Below are positions 5,887 through 5,953 of a stretch of DNA of 5,953 nt, one piece after another. A program made the translations under genes and the position numbers. Positions within the stretch are counted from its first letter, which is position 1; each line of letters starts with the position of its first letter. Origin of the DNA: Bacteroidota bacterium (GTDB taxonomy: Bacteria; Bacteroidota; Bacteroidia; Chitinophagales; Chitinophagaceae); assembly GCA_023396345.1 (NCBI GenBank), contig JAEWWO010000184.1, positions 1-5,953 on the forward strand. The letters are read 5' to 3'. The notes under the pieces are model-generated. The model was given only the letters and a program-made list of their open reading frames with translations. It did no database searches and was not told where the DNA came from.

Positions 5887-5953
5887 AACCAGCCTTCTTC
5901 TCTCTTAATATCAAATTAAGTAATACGCCTACGATACTGCATAGACCAATGCC
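5885..5953 (-). CDS. C-terminal end of a probable NCS2 uracil/xanthine permease (partial)
   Basis: Only the last 22 codons and the TAA stop lie in the window; the gene continues past position 5953. The residues form a hydrophobic stretch, GIGLCSIVGVLLNLIL, followed by a short charged tail, REKKAG. This closely resembles the last TM helix of NCS2 nucleobase-cation symporters such as uracil permease, where a 'G.a.a.iVGi.LNLiLp' pattern precedes a short cytoplasmic tail. Such proteins import uracil or xanthine with protons across the inner membrane. The assignment rests on one helix, so another membrane protein is possible. The gene converges on glnN, and its stop codon overlaps the end of the octamer repeat array. 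Confidence 0.6.
   Translation of the reverse strand, partial: GIGLCSIVGVLLNLILREKKAG

Overview
This window looks like ordinary chromosomal DNA from a member of the Bacteroidota. Four things point there: a type III glutamine synthetase (GlnN, about 730 residues), start codons preceded by A-rich DNA with no Shine-Dalgarno motif, TAnnTTTG promoter -7 boxes, and intergenic DNA packed with short palindromic and tandem repeats. A genus cannot be named from the sequence.

Layout. Positions 1-489 hold no convincing gene. They carry a degenerate 'TGCTTCGTC...TGACG' dispersed repeat (about 124-197), two adjacent GGATT-type palindromes (319-366), a short array of 8-bp repeats (378-417) and a -7 box touching the first gene. 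Positions 490-1626 encode a membrane-anchored family 2 glycosyltransferase. After 12 nt, positions 1639-2976 encode a two-TM sensor histidine kinase with no response regulator beside it. A 242-bp spacer of about 15% GC (hand count) carries the glnN promoter. Positions 3219-5414 encode GlnN, followed by a strong hairpin terminator at 5438-5467. The remaining 420 bp contain a second copy of the dispersed repeat, four small hairpins of differing stem sequence, and a 72-bp array of nine 8-bp repeats. That array runs into the stop codon of a gene entering from the right on the minus strand (5885-5953), probably an NCS2 uracil/xanthine permease.

The glycosyltransferase and histidine kinase are probably co-transcribed. 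glnN is a separate, monocistronic nitrogen-assimilation gene, converging on the transporter gene. A nitrogen or nucleobase theme linking glnN and the permease is possible but rests only on adjacency.

No clearly new multi-gene system is visible. The most noteworthy content is the intergenic repeat architecture: octamer arrays on both sides of the window, and hairpin series whose stems differ in sequence but stay complementary.
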